From an uncultured Planctomycetia bacterium (lineage in GTDB: Bacteria; Planctomycetota; Phycisphaerae; Phycisphaerales; SM1A02), in NCBI GenBank assembly GCA_937871505.1, contig CALMPF010000057.1, positions 89,005-153,004 on the forward strand: a stretch of 64,000 nucleotides of DNA, read 5' to 3'. The notes below the pieces were generated by a model. It worked only from the letters and a program-made list of their open reading frames with translations, had not been told where the DNA came from and did not search any database. This document shows positions 55,246 through 63,951 of the stretch, one piece after another. A program made the position numbers and the translations under genes. Each line of letters opens with the position of its first letter. The first letter of the stretch is position 1.

Positions 55246-55436
55246 GGCGGTGAAGCGTCTCAGGCGGGACCGTTCGAGGGACGAGCGGTTGTCGCGGGCC
55301 GGAGGGTAGCAGCGGGCAGGGGCTCGATCGGGCCCGGGCGCCGCCGCCCCGAACGGCGCTCGCGGCCGGCGGCACAGGTCGCCCGATGGGCTCCCGGCTT
55401 TCGCCGCGGCTCGGGTCGTGGCATCATGCTCTTTCC

Positions 55437-55868
55437 ATGCGCATCGCCCTCGGCTCGGATCATGCCGGGTTCCGCTACAAGGAGCTCGTGAAGGCCCATC
55501 TTGCCGCCCTCGGGCACGAGGTGGTGGACTGCGGCACGCACTCGACCGATCCGGTCGACTATCCGCGCTTCATCCGGCCCGCGGCGGAAAAGGTCGCCCG
55601 CGGCGAGTGCGATCGGGCGGTCGTCTTCGGCGGCAGCGGCAACGGCGAGGCGATGACCGCGAACCGGATCAAGGGCGTCCGCTGCGCCCTCTGCTGGAAT
55701 CTCGAGTCCGCGCGCTTCGGCCGCAGGCACAACGATGCCAACGTCCTCTCCCTCGGCGAGAGGCTGCTCGGCGAGGAGCAGATGCTGATGATCGTCGACG
55801 AGTGGCTGAGCACGCCCTTCGAGGGCGGGCGCCACGTCGAGCGCCTCAAGATGCTCGATGAGCCCTGA
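55437..55868 (+). CDS. rpiB: Ribose-5-phosphate isomerase B
   Basis: A protein of 143 residues. MRIALGSDHAGFRYKELVKA is the family start with the SDHAG phosphate-binding loop; DCGTHSTDPVDYPRFI has the conserved Cys/Asp-Tyr region, and GGSGNGEAMTANRIKGVRCA is the second phosphate-binding loop. RRHNDANVLSLGERL is also typical. It interconverts ribose-5-phosphate and ribulose-5-phosphate. It is divergent from icd by about 190 bp. Confidence 0.96.
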   Translation: MRIALGSDHAGFRYKELVKAHLAALGHEVVDCGTHSTDPVDYPRFIRPAAEKVARGECDRAVVFGGSGNGEAMTANRIKGVRCALCWNLESARFGRRHNDANVLSLGERLLGEEQMLMIVDEWLSTPFEGGRHVERLKMLDEP

Positions 55869-56062
55869 TCGAGCTCGAGCAGACCCGCTCGGATCTGGAC
55901 GCCCGACGGGCGGAAGAGCCGGGGTCGGGTTGAGGGGCAGCGGGTCGACCGCAGGGCCATCGCACCGTCGCCGCCCTTGCCGCGGGGATCAACGCACAGC
56001 CCTGCGGGCGGCCGGGTTCAAAGCGCTGCGCCGCTTCGGCCCTGCGGCGTACGCTCGCCCGC

Positions 56063-56899
56063 GTGGAGCCGGCCGTCTTCATGCTCGTGGCGTTCGTCGC
56101 GTCGATCGCGGCGGGAGTTCTCGGCGCCCTGGTCGGGCTCGGCGGGGGGATCATCGTCGTCCCCGCGCTGACGCTCTTTCTGGGCGTGGAGATCCGCTAC
56201 GCGATCGGCGCCTCGATCATTTCGGTGATCGCGACCTCGAGCGCCGCCAGCGCCCGGTACATCAGGGACGGGCTTGCGAACCTCAGGGTCGGCATGCTGC
56301 TCGAGCCTTCGACGGCCATCGGCGGCGTCCTCGGCGGCGTGCTTGCGGGCCTGCTCGATCCGCGCTGGCTCTACCTCTGCTTTGGATCGATGATGGCCCT
56401 GACGGCCCTGGCGATGAGCAGGCAGCGCGACGCCGATGGCGCCCTCCCGCTTCACCCGGATCCGCTGGCCCGCAAGCTCGGGCTTCACGGCACGGTGCCG
56501 GGCGCGCGCGGCGTGCCGCCGCGCGTCTATGAGGTCGTGCGGGTGCGGACGGGCATGTCGATCGCGTTCGGCGCGGGGATCATGAGCGGTCTTCTCGGGG
56601 TCGGCGGCGGCATCGTCAAGGTGCCGACGATGAGCCTGATCATGGGCATGCCGCTCAAGGCCGCGACCGCGACGAGCACGCTCATGATCGGAGTCACCGC
56701 CGCGGCGAGCGCCGGGGTCTACATCTCCCGCGGCGACGTCGATCCGCTCATCGCCGGCCCGGTCGCAGCAGGTGTCCTCGTCGGCGCGAGCTTCGGCGGA
56801 AGCGTCCTCGGCCGGACGCGCTCGGGGCTGCTTCGGGCGATCTTCATCATCGTGCTGCTGGTCATCGCGCTCCGCATGGTCATGAGGGGGTTCGCCTGA
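56063..56899 (+). CDS. TauE/SafE family sulfite exporter-like permease
   Basis: A protein of 278 residues with about eight helices in two homologous halves, each starting with a Gly-rich helix: GVLGALVGLGGGIIVVPALT near the N-terminus and GAGIMSGLLGVGGGIVKVPT in the middle. These G-x-G-G-G-x-x-x-V-P motifs define the TauE/SafE family, which exports sulfite, sulfoacetate or related organosulfonates. The start is GTG at 56063. Its stop overlaps the next start by 1 nt. The substrate is not determined by sequence. Confidence 0.93.
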   Translation: MEPAVFMLVAFVASIAAGVLGALVGLGGGIIVVPALTLFLGVEIRYAIGASIISVIATSSAASARYIRDGLANLRVGMLLEPSTAIGGVLGGVLAGLLDPRWLYLCFGSMMALTALAMSRQRDADGALPLHPDPLARKLGLHGTVPGARGVPPRVYEVVRVRTGMSIAFGAGIMSGLLGVGGGIVKVPTMSLIMGMPLKAATATSTLMIGVTAAASAGVYISRGDVDPLIAGPVAAGVLVGASFGGSVLGRTRSGLLRAIFIIVLLVIALRMVMRGFA

Positions 56900-57414
56900 T
56901 GAGCGGCTCAGGCGAGCTGCGCGAACCGAGGGGATTCGACGGGCCGCGCGGACCGGTCGAATCGACCGCTCCGGACGCGCTGCCGCCCGGACCGGCGGAG
57001 CATGCCGCGCCGCCGGCGCCGGGCGGGTCGCAGGGTCCGCGCGCCGCCTCGGCGGAGAGCGTCCTCGCCGGCGTCGAGCTGACGCTGGCGCGGCTCTTCC
57101 GCGCAGGGGTCGTCGTCAGCCTTGCGCTGATCGTCGTGGGAGTCATCGTCGCGCTCCGGCGGGGCGTCGAGCCGATGGGGACGGGAGACCCCGCGCCGCT
57201 CTCGTTCCGGCAGCTCGCCGACGGTCTCAGGACGCTCGACGGCGAGGCGATCGTCGACGCGGCGCTCCTGCTGCTCGTGGCGATTCCGGTGCTCCGAGTC
57301 GCCGCGGCGGGAATCCTCTTCGCGCGATCGCGCGATCGCATCTTCGCGCTGCTCGCGCTGCTCGTCCTCGTGATCCTGCTGGGGTCCTTCGTCGTCGGTC
57401 GCTTCGGTGCCTGA
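56899..57414 (+). CDS. DUF1634 membrane protein
   Basis: A protein of 171 residues. About 50 N-terminal residues are Pro/Gly-rich. The rest has three helices: LFRAGVVVSLALIVVGVIVA, AIVDAALLLLVAIPVLRVAA and RIFALLALLVLVILLGSFVV. The arrangement and its position immediately after a TauE/SafE permease match DUF1634, a family often paired with such permeases and presumed to be an accessory subunit. The TGATG overlap shows translational coupling. Confidence 0.85.
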   Translation: MSGSGELREPRGFDGPRGPVESTAPDALPPGPAEHAAPPAPGGSQGPRAASAESVLAGVELTLARLFRAGVVVSLALIVVGVIVALRRGVEPMGTGDPAPLSFRQLADGLRTLDGEAIVDAALLLLVAIPVLRVAAAGILFARSRDRIFALLALLVLVILLGSFVVGRFGA

Positions 57415-57435
57415 AGGCGTCGGCGGAATGAAGGA

Positions 57436-57475
57436 CGCCGTGCGCCGTTCCCGGGGAGGGGATCGGCGCACGGCG
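57436..57475. terminator. Hairpin between convergent genes, 11-bp stem
   Basis: Perfect inverted repeat CGCCGTGCGCC ... GGCGCACGGCG with an 18-nt loop, in the 101-bp gap between the DUF1634 stop (57414) and the convergent C39-like gene stop (57516). No T-tract is present on either strand. It may serve as a bidirectional terminator. Confidence 0.5.
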
Positions 57476-57515
57476 CAGCGTGGATCGCATCGATCTTCTC
57501 GTCGGGGCCGCCCCG

Positions 57516-59477
57516 CTACGGGCAGTTGCCCCAGAGGCTCAGGAGCAGGCCGAGATCGCTCCCGTTGACGATGCCGTCATGGTTGAGATCGGCGTCGCTG
57601 AACCCGGCGGTGCCCCACGCGGAGAGCAGCGCCCCGACGTCGGCGCCGTTGACCACGCCGTCACCGTTGAGATCCGCGAAGCAGTCGGGAATCGAGGCGG
57701 TGAACTGCGTCGGCAGGACGATGTCCTGCTGCGCCGGGACGTTCATCGTCGCCGGGTCGTAGTTGTGCCGGCTGGTCGCGACGCGGAAGAACTTCGAGGC
57801 GGCCATGCCTGCGAATGGCGAGGCGCCCGCGGGAAGCGGCGTGGCGGTCCCGCCGCCGCCGCCTACCGGGGGCGTGAAGACCTTGACGCTTCCGTCGCAG
57901 ATGTAGATCCGCCCGAGGTCGTCGAACTGAAGGCTCTGGATCGAGCCGACTCCGGGCAGCAGCACGGGGTTGACGCTCGCGGGGAGGCCCGCTGCCTCGA
58001 CGACCTCGAAGATCTTGTCATTGCCGCTCGTGGCGTACCACGTCCGGCCGGTCAAGGGGTTGACTGCGAGCACCGGCGTTCCGGCGAAGACGAGGTTGGC
58101 GGGAAGCTGGACGATCGTCGGCGGCGCGGGGGCTCCGCCGACGAAGAGCTCCTCGGCGTAGCGGTAGAGCCGCTTGGTGTTGGTGTCGAGCAGGACGACC
58201 TGATCGGTCGCTTCGTCGTAGGTCAGCGCAGCGGGCGATCCCGGGGGCGTGACCGACTGCACGCTGTCGGGGTTCAGGGGGTTGATCCGCCGCAGCGTCG
58301 TCGCGCTGATCGCGTAGATCGGGCCCTTGCGACCGACGACGATTCCGAGGAAGTTGGAGAAGTTCGAGTAGAGATGCGCCGACGCCCCGGTGGCGAGGCT
58401 GTAGCTGGTGAGCGTCGAGGTGGTGTCCGGACCCTGGCCCTGCTTCGTCAGCACGATCGTCGAGAGCAGGTCGCTCGAGAGCGCCATGTCGTGGATCGTG
58501 GTGCCGACCGGGAAGCTCGTCGTCGAGCCGGGGTTGCTCCCGATCGCGAGCGGCGCGTGGAGCTGGAGGCTGAGCAGATTCGGCGACGTGGTCAGCCCGA
58601 AGATCGGGATGATCGCGCGATACCCGTCGATGTACCCGCTCCCGTAGTTGACGAGCTTCGTCATCTGCCGCGGAACTCCGCCGACGACGACGTTGTGGAG
58701 CTGCGCCGCGTAGTCCTCGCGCGAGAACGTCCCCTGGGCGTTCAGGTTGCCGTCATCCGAGGCCGGATCGTGGATGCCGAGCGTGCGGCTGGTCCCGCTG
58801 CGGAGCGCCCGCGTCATGCTGACGAGGTGGCCGCCGGTGCGGTTGATCGTGGGGAAGCCGGCCGTGTTGTACCAGCCGACCCGGGGCATGACGAGCCGCT
58901 TCAGGAGCGCCTGCTGCGCGAGCTGGTCGAAGTTGGTCCACGAGAACGCCGAGTCGTTGACGCCGATGACGACGAAGAGCCCGCCATAGGGGCTCGCGTT
59001 CAGCCACGACTTCATCCCGTTGACGGCCCCGTCGAGTCCCGTCCCGCTCGACCCGGAGGTTCCCATGAAGGTGCCCATCGCCAGGATGGACGTGGTCGCG
59101 GCGTTGTAGAGCGACGCCTGCTGCCACCAGCCCTGCCCCGGAGCGAGGTTGGGATAGCCGTGGTTGGCGATGTACGCCATCCAGTTCACCGCGCTCGTCG
59201 GAACGCAGTGGTTGTTGCCGTTGTTCGCCAGTCCGGTGCGGCGCTGATCGAAGTCCGGCACCTTCGTGACCTTGTAGGTGTAGTTGCTCGCGTTGGTGTA
59301 GGCGATGGTGATGTTCGCCGAAGCAGTCGGCGCCGGGGCGAGCGCGAGCGCCGCGGCGACGCCGGCGAGGGCGATCGCGGTGACGCGGGAACCGAGCAGC
59401 CGCGCGCGTCGTCGGGCGATCGCGCCGCGGCGGCTCCGCCCGGAAGCGCCGCCGACCTCCCATCCAGGCTCGAGCAC
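57516..59477 (-). CDS. Secreted C39-like peptidase-domain protein with propeller and dockerin-like tail
   Basis: A protein of about 653 residues. A basic N-terminus leads into a signal peptide ([24 protein letters not shown]). The next domain looks like peptidase C39_2: [20 protein letters not shown] (catalytic Cys), [14 protein letters not shown] (His) and [11 protein letters not shown] (Asp). It is followed by a beta-propeller ([49 protein letters not shown]). The C-terminus has two dockerin-like loops, [22 protein letters not shown] and [15 protein letters not shown]. The frame stays open to an ATG at 59825 with a good AAGGAG seven bases upstream, but that start would put about 147 residues before the signal peptide. 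The GTG at 59477 was therefore chosen; it lies at the end of repeat copy B. Confidence 0.78.
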   Translation of the reverse strand: MLEPGWEVGGASGRSRRGAIARRRARLLGSRVTAIALAGVAAALALAPAPTASANITIAYTNASNYTYKVTKVPDFDQRRTGLANNGNNHCVPTSAVNWMAYIANHGYPNLAPGQGWWQQASLYNAATTSILAMGTFMGTSGSSGTGLDGAVNGMKSWLNASPYGGLFVVIGVNDSAFSWTNFDQLAQQALLKRLVMPRVGWYNTAGFPTINRTGGHLVSMTRALRSGTSRTLGIHDPASDDGNLNAQGTFSREDYAAQLHNVVVGGVPRQMTKLVNYGSGYIDGYRAIIPIFGLTTSPNLLSLQLHAPLAIGSNPGSTTSFPVGTTIHDMALSSDLLSTIVLTKQGQGPDTTSTLTSYSLATGASAHLYSNFSNFLGIVVGRKGPIYAISATTLRRINPLNPDSVQSVTPPGSPAALTYDEATDQVVLLDTNTKRLYRYAEELFVGGAPAPPTIVQLPANLVFAGTPVLAVNPLTGRTWYATSGNDKIFEVVEAAGLPASVNPVLLPGVGSIQSLQFDDLGRIYICDGSVKVFTPPVGGGGGTATPLPAGASPFAGMAASKFFRVATSRHNYDPATMNVPAQQDIVLPTQFTASIPDCFADLNGDGVVNGADVGALLSAWGTAGFSDADLNHDGIVNGSDLGLLLSLWGNCP

Positions 59478-59530
59478 TCCAGCGCCCCTTGGCTTCGTCG
59501 CGCGGTCGTCCGAAGTGGATGTTTCACACG
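59475..59530 (-). repeat. Dispersed repeat copy B (reverse orientation)
   Basis: Read on the minus strand it contains GTGAAAC, then CTTCGGACGACC-CGCGACGAAGC-AAGGGGCGCTGGAGTG, matching copy A over about 55 bases with a few differences. It abuts the chosen start codon of the C39-like protein. Confidence 0.7.
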
Positions 59531-59604
59531 GAGAAGCGACGCGGCTGGGGCGCCGACGGCCCCGCTGCGGGCCTTCAAGCCCCCCCAATGTCGAGACGAG
59601 CTGC

Positions 59605-59668
59605 GAGCTTCGACGCCGTGAAACGCCGCTTCGGGAGACCGCAGCAGAAGACGAGGGGCGCTGGAGTG
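59605..59668 (+). repeat. Dispersed repeat copy C (64 bp)
   Basis: The first 30 bases are identical to copy A. The right part diverges (AGACCGCAGCAGAAGACG) and then returns to the shared end GAGGGGCGCTGGAGTG. Copies B and C form an inverted pair with about 75 bp between them, pointing outward. Confidence 0.7.
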
Positions 59669-60255
59669 CTGAGCTCCATCCGACGGACTCGGTCCGCCGA
59701 GCGCGGATCTGCGATCCGGGAGGCCGCGCTTCGCCGGAGGAACGCTGCGCGAGGCGCCCGTCGGGGCAGGCCGGCACCGGGCCGGAGAAGCGCGTCGCGG
59801 GGCAGGGCGGGTTCGTTGTGTTCATGGTCGTGCTCCTTGAGGTTCGGGGCTGGGATCTCTCCCTGGGATCGCTCCCTGCATGGAGGGAGGCGCCATCGGC
59901 GCCCGGCGCGCCCGGCGATCCGCGACGATTCCGCGGCTGCCCGCCGCACTTCCCGCCCGGCGACGGCGAGCCGCACCTCCCGCCCGGCGAAGGCAGCGCG
60001 CGAGCTGTGTCCGAAACCCGCGCTCAGATGCCCCGAAACCCCCGCAATCCCCTGGAGCGGAGCTCCGCCGTCGCGAGCCGGGAGCGCTTCCGCGGTCGTT
60101 TCAGGGGTGGCTCGGCTGGCGGCCTCTCCGGGTGCGCGGAGACGCTCCCGCGCTCGCCGGGCGACCCCGCCTGGCAGTGCCGGTGCGGTGGGAACGGGAG
60201 TCGCGCGGAACCTCTGGGCCTTCCGCCGTGGCGGTCGGCGTCCAAAGCGCCGATC

Positions 60256-60329
60256 GGCGCCCATGGCCACACCCGGCGCACGCAAACCCCGCGGCGCCCA
60301 TCGACACACCCTGCGCACGCAAACCCTGC
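60256..60329 (+). repeat. 37-bp tandem duplication
   Basis: GGCGCCCATGGCCACACCC plus GGCGCACGCAAACCCCGC is repeated next to itself with five or fewer changes (units start at 60256 and 60293). It is in non-coding sequence. Confidence 0.75.
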
Positions 60330-60715
60330 GCAGAGGGTGAACAGCCCTCGCAGGGCTGCGTCAGCTCTGACCAGACTCAGGGCCGCGGTCGCGCATCGAG
60401 TGCCGGCCGCGCGCGGTCCATGGGAGGGACGCTTCGACCGTTCGGTTCGCATGCTCTTGGGGGGACCACCGAGTCTCCCTCAGAGACCAAGCGCAGAGGC
60501 CGCCGCTGTCGAGGCCGCGAGCGCCGTCCGGGGTCCACCGAGTCGCCCGACCGGCGAGCCGAGATCGACCTCCGCGCCCCCTGCGGGTGCGCGCGCTGCG
60601 GCATCGCCCCGGCCGACGGGCGGAGCGCCCGAGGAGCGTCGTGCATCGGACGGCCTCCGGAGCAGCCTGCGACGGAGGCTCCTGCGACGGGGCCTCGTGC
60701 CGATCCTGCTGCCGG

Positions 60716-61069
60716 TCACCGCCCGAAGAGCTTCGACGCCGCAGCGCCGAGCTTGCCGAGCATGCCGCCGCCGTCGGAGCCGATCTGCGCCATCACGCCC
60801 TCGAGGACGCTCTCGAGCCCTTGGCCAGCCTTGGCGGTGTCGCCGCCAACGAGCCCGGAGAGCGAGCTGAGGTCGATCTTCGAGAGCAGCTTCGCAGGGT
60901 CCCCCTGAAGCAATCCGCCGAGCTGGGCCGGGTCCTGCTGGGCGAGACCTTCGACCAGCGAGATCGCCTTCTCCGTGAAGGCCTTGGCTTGCGGCTCCGC
61001 GATTCCGAGCGTTGCGGCGACCTTCTGGACGATGGGACCGAGGTTGCTGCCGATGAGATCCTTGATCAT
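60716..61069 (-). CDS. Small Gly/Leu-rich hypothetical protein
   Basis: A protein of 117 residues from the ATG at 61069, preceded by AAAGG at eight bases. It is helical and amphipathic, with MIKDLIGSNLGPIVQKVAAT, KAFTEKAISLVEGLAQQD and LGGLLQGDPAKLLSKIDLSS; it ends GMLGKLGAAASKLFGR. It has no signal peptide or membrane helix. The repeated Gly-x-Leu-x-x-Gly pattern resembles YidB/DUF937-type small proteins, but the match is too loose to name it. It lies downstream of nuoF on the same strand after a 419-bp gap. Confidence 0.7.
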   Translation of the reverse strand: MIKDLIGSNLGPIVQKVAATLGIAEPQAKAFTEKAISLVEGLAQQDPAQLGGLLQGDPAKLLSKIDLSSLSGLVGGDTAKAGQGLESVLEGVMAQIGSDGGGMLGKLGAAASKLFGR

Positions 61070-61488
61070 GACGACGGCCTTTCGAGGAGTGCGGTGGGTG
61101 ATGGGCGAATCGGTCGCCGGAACGAGCGTTCCGAGCGACGTTCGCCTCGGAGCGCGAAGCCGAAGGTACCTGACGAACGCTGATTCGCGAGCGAATTCGG
61201 CGGCACCGCCCCGCGACCGACATCCCGCCTGCGGACCGCCATGAACCGCCCTCGGCGGCGGGAGGCCGCGGCACGCCCGCGCCCGGTTCCGCGGCGGTGG
61301 CGCGTTGAGCGGGGGCGGCCCGGGGGCTGGACGGGGGCGGCCCGGGGGCTGGACGGGGTCGCCCCGGGGGCTGGACGTGGGCGGCGCGGAGGGCGGCGCG
61401 GGGATCGGTCGCACTCTGCGCCGGCCACGTCGGCGGCGGGCGTCCGGCGGAGGATCCGTCGGCCACCTGCGTCCGTCGCGCGCTCGGG
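61070..61488. other. Intergenic stretch with a G-rich tandem repeat
   Basis: Between nuoF (stop at 61489) and the small hypothetical gene. Apart from the 22-bp tandem repeat at 61311-61376 nothing was recognised. Open frames through it encode PPGRPRPAPG-type repeats and are not convincing as genes. Confidence 0.5.
61311..61376 (+). repeat. 22-bp G-rich tandem repeat, three units
   Basis: Units at 61311, 61333 and 61355 read GGGGGCGGCCCGGGGGCTGG followed by AC; the third has two changes. Each unit has two G5 runs, so the + strand could form a G-quadruplex. Confidence 0.8.
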
Positions 61489-62835
61489 CTACGCCCGCAC
61501 CGGCACGCCGATGGAAACGAACCGCGGCTTGAGCCGCGCCTCGAACTCGGGGCGGTACTTGTTGATGATCGTCCGGACCGCCCAGTTGTTTCCGTCGGCC
61601 AGCCCGCAGATCGTGGTGCCGGGGATGATCCCCATGCTTCCGGCGATCTCGATGGCCATGTCGAGATCGCGGCTGGTCGCTTCGCCGCGCTCGATGCGGC
61701 AGAGGAGCTTGAAGAGCCACCCCGCGCCTTCGCGGCAGGGGGTGCACTGACCACACGACTCGTTCTTGAAGAAGCGGGCGATGTTGCGCGCCACCGCGAC
61801 CATGTCGGTCTCCTCGTCGAAGACCGTCGGACAGGCGGTGCCGAGGCCCATCACGTCATGGGTGCGGCCGATGTCGAAGTCCATCGGAGCGTCGAACTGA
61901 TCGGGTCCGAGGATGCCCATGCTCACGCCGCCGGCGATCGCTCCCTTGAAGCGGCGCCCCCGGCGCATGCCGAGGCAGTGCTCCTCGACGAGCCTTCGCA
62001 GCGGGATCCCCAGATCGACCTCGTAGACCCCGGGCCGCGCGACATGGCCGCTGACGCCCATGAGCTTCGGTCCGTAGCTCGGCGCTCCGCCCACGCGGCT
62101 CTCGCATCCCATCCCCGTCCACCAGGTCACGCCGCGCTCGACGATCGGGCCGACGGCGGCGAGCGTCTCCACGTTGTTCACGATCGTGGGGCGCCCGAAG
62201 AGGCCTTTCACCGCCGGGAAGGGCGGCTTGATCCGCGGCCACCCGCGCTTGCCCTCGACCGCCTCGAGCAGGCCGGTCTCCTCGCCGCAGATGTACGCCC
62301 CCGCGCCGCGATGGAGGTGGATGTCGACGGCGAAGTCGGAGCGCCCCTTGAGCAGTCCGCCGGGACCGAAGATGCCCGCGGCGTACGCCTCGTCGATCGC
62401 CCGCTGAAAGACCTTCGCCTGGTGGTGATACTCGCCGCGGATGAAGAAGTAGGCGGTGTCGAGCCTGCATGCGTAGCAGGCGATCGCGATCCCCTCGAGC
62501 ACCAGATGCGGGTCGAAGTCGACGAGAAGGCGGTCCTTGAAGGTCCCCGGTTCCGCCTCGTCGCAGTTGACCGCCAGATAGCGGCGCCCGCCATCGGGCG
62601 GAGGAAGGAACGTCCACTTCAGCCCGCAGGGGAAGCCCGCGCCGCCGCGCCCGCGGAGCTGCGACTCCTTCACCATCTCGACGATCTTCGCGGGCTCCGT
62701 CGCCAGCGCCTTCTCGAGCGCCTTGTACCCGCCGGTGGCGACGAAGTCGTCGTAGGAGATCGTGCGGCGCTTCGCTGGATCGCCCCACGGGTGGGTCGGA
62801 ATCCGCCGGGTCAGGACTGGTTCGGTGACGGGCAT
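61489..62835 (-). CDS. nuoF: NADH-quinone oxidoreductase subunit F
   Basis: A protein of 448 residues. FMN-binding motif LRGRGGAGFPCGLKW; NADH-binding region NCDEAEPGTFKDRLL and GAGAYICGEETGLLEAVEGK; the N3 [4Fe-4S] cluster is held by ESCGQCTPCREG and the later Cys in TTICGLADG. NuoF takes electrons from NADH at the tip of complex I and works with NuoE, whose gene is just upstream in the same direction. The following nuo genes (nuoG onward) are not found downstream here; a small unrelated gene follows. Confidence 0.96.
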   Translation of the reverse strand: MPVTEPVLTRRIPTHPWGDPAKRRTISYDDFVATGGYKALEKALATEPAKIVEMVKESQLRGRGGAGFPCGLKWTFLPPPDGGRRYLAVNCDEAEPGTFKDRLLVDFDPHLVLEGIAIACYACRLDTAYFFIRGEYHHQAKVFQRAIDEAYAAGIFGPGGLLKGRSDFAVDIHLHRGAGAYICGEETGLLEAVEGKRGWPRIKPPFPAVKGLFGRPTIVNNVETLAAVGPIVERGVTWWTGMGCESRVGGAPSYGPKLMGVSGHVARPGVYEVDLGIPLRRLVEEHCLGMRRGRRFKGAIAGGVSMGILGPDQFDAPMDFDIGRTHDVMGLGTACPTVFDEETDMVAVARNIARFFKNESCGQCTPCREGAGWLFKLLCRIERGEATSRDLDMAIEIAGSMGIIPGTTICGLADGNNWAVRTIINKYRPEFEARLKPRFVSIGVPVRA

Positions 62836-62905
62836 GGGAGTGGGTCGATTGTTGCCGCCATCTCGGCGACGAGCGGGTGCGAAGTCGATTCTCCGTCGGG
62901 AGCGT

Positions 62906-63133
62906 TCAGGGCTCGACGCCGCCGCGACGCTCCCGATCCCGGCGCGCCGGACTCCCGCGCAGCTCCACCTCCTCGATGGTCGTTCGCCGGAGCACGACGT
63001 CGCCGCGGTCCTCCTCCTCGACGACCCGCCGCACTTCGCGGCGCGCGCCCGGGGTCGGATCGTGCCGGACGGCGCTCCAGAGGTGGCCGACGAACTCGCC
63101 GAGGGAGCGGGCGATGGACTTCGGGGGCGTCAT
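62906..63133 (-). CDS. Small conserved-looking protein between nuoE and nuoF
   Basis: A protein of 75 residues from the ATG at 63133. An N-terminal helix (SIARSLGEFVGHLWSAVRHD) is followed by a charged segment, VRRVVEEEDRGDVVLRRTTI, then EEVELRG and a basic tail. No known domain. It sits in the nuoE-nuoF gap on the same strand, so it is probably co-transcribed with complex I genes and may be an assembly or accessory factor; that role is inference. A longer frame from 63214 would add a His/Ala-rich repeat region. Confidence 0.6.
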   Translation of the reverse strand: MTPPKSIARSLGEFVGHLWSAVRHDPTPGARREVRRVVEEEDRGDVVLRRTTIEEVELRGSPARRDRERRGGVEP

Positions 63134-63138
63134 CGGGA

Positions 63139-63200
63139 GTGCGTGACCTGCGCCGCGTGCGTGACTGGCATGAGCTGCGTGACGTGCGTGAGCTGCATGA
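63139..63200 (+). repeat. Imperfect 12-14-bp tandem repeats upstream of the small nuo gene
   Basis: Degenerate units of GTGCGTGACCTGC / GTGCGTGAGCTGC occur about five times. On the minus strand they read as a His/Ala-rich stretch in the frame of the small nuo protein, upstream of its chosen start. Confidence 0.5.
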
Positions 63201-63352
63201 TCAGGGGGCGTCAACGGGCCGCGGACGGAGTCGGACCGGAGCCGCGCTGCGAGTGGATCGGATCGGCGACGGCGCGCCTCGTCGCCTGCGCGCTCGATCG
63301 AGGCGATCGGCGACCGCCGAGCCGCGCCGCCGCGGATCGCCTTGGCTCCGCC

Positions 63353-63907
63353 TCAGCAAGGTCCGTGCGGCGCCCGCTCGCTGCGGGCGGCCTCGTCGAC
63401 GATCTGCTCGAGCCGCTCCGCCGTCAGCCCCTCGTGGAGCGTCTCGTTCACGAGCGCCACCGGCGCCGTGTCGCAGGAGCCGAGGCACTCCATCGTGATG
63501 AGCGTGAACTTCCCGTCGTCGGTGGTCTCGCCGGGCTCGATGCCGAGCTTCTGGCGAATCCGGTCGAGCAGCTCCTGATGGCCGCAGACCTCGCACGCGA
63601 TCGACTGGCAGACTCCGATGACGCACTCGCCGCGCGGGCGGGTCGTGAACTCCTCGTAGAAGGTCACGGTGTCGAGGACATCCGCGGGGCGGAGGCCGAG
63701 GAACGCCGCGATCTCCAGCATCGCCTGATGGGGGATGTGCCCCCACGCGTGCTGGATTTCGTGGAGGATCGGCAGCAGAGCCCCCTGCCGGGTCTCGTAT
63801 CGCGGCAGGAGCTCGCGCTCGAAGCGCTCGCGCATCGACGCCGTGAGATAGGGCTCGTCGCGCCGCTCGATCTTCGCGGTTCCGGAGGGTTTTGCGATCC
63901 AGGCCAT
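63353..63907 (-). CDS. nuoE: NADH-quinone oxidoreductase subunit E
   Basis: A protein of 184 residues. The thioredoxin-like fold has helices around LLPRYETRQGALLPILHEIQ and the [2Fe-2S] ligands: C-x4-C in CQSIACEVCG and C-x3-C in MECLGSCDTAP. With NuoF it forms the NADH-oxidising module of respiratory complex I. The gene order nuoE - small protein - nuoF, all leftward, indicates an operon that begins near the contig end; upstream nuo genes would be beyond it. Confidence 0.95.
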   Translation of the reverse strand: MAWIAKPSGTAKIERRDEPYLTASMRERFERELLPRYETRQGALLPILHEIQHAWGHIPHQAMLEIAAFLGLRPADVLDTVTFYEEFTTRPRGECVIGVCQSIACEVCGHQELLDRIRQKLGIEPGETTDDGKFTLITMECLGSCDTAPVALVNETLHEGLTAERLEQIVDEAARSERAPHGPC

Positions 63908-63951
63908 GCGGACTCGTAGGTGGCGGTTGGAGGAGCGAGGAGGACTTCGCG

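Larger units (their letters stand above)
59478..60715. other. Gene-poor region with several repeats
   Basis: A 1.2-kb stretch with no convincing gene: long open frames exist but encode Arg/Ala/Pro-rich sequence. It contains copies B and C of the dispersed repeat, an AAGGAG plus ATG reading leftward at 59838-59823, a 37-bp tandem duplication at 60256-60329, and a 7-bp hairpin (CAGCCCT/AGGGCTG) at 60343-60359. Confidence 0.55.
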
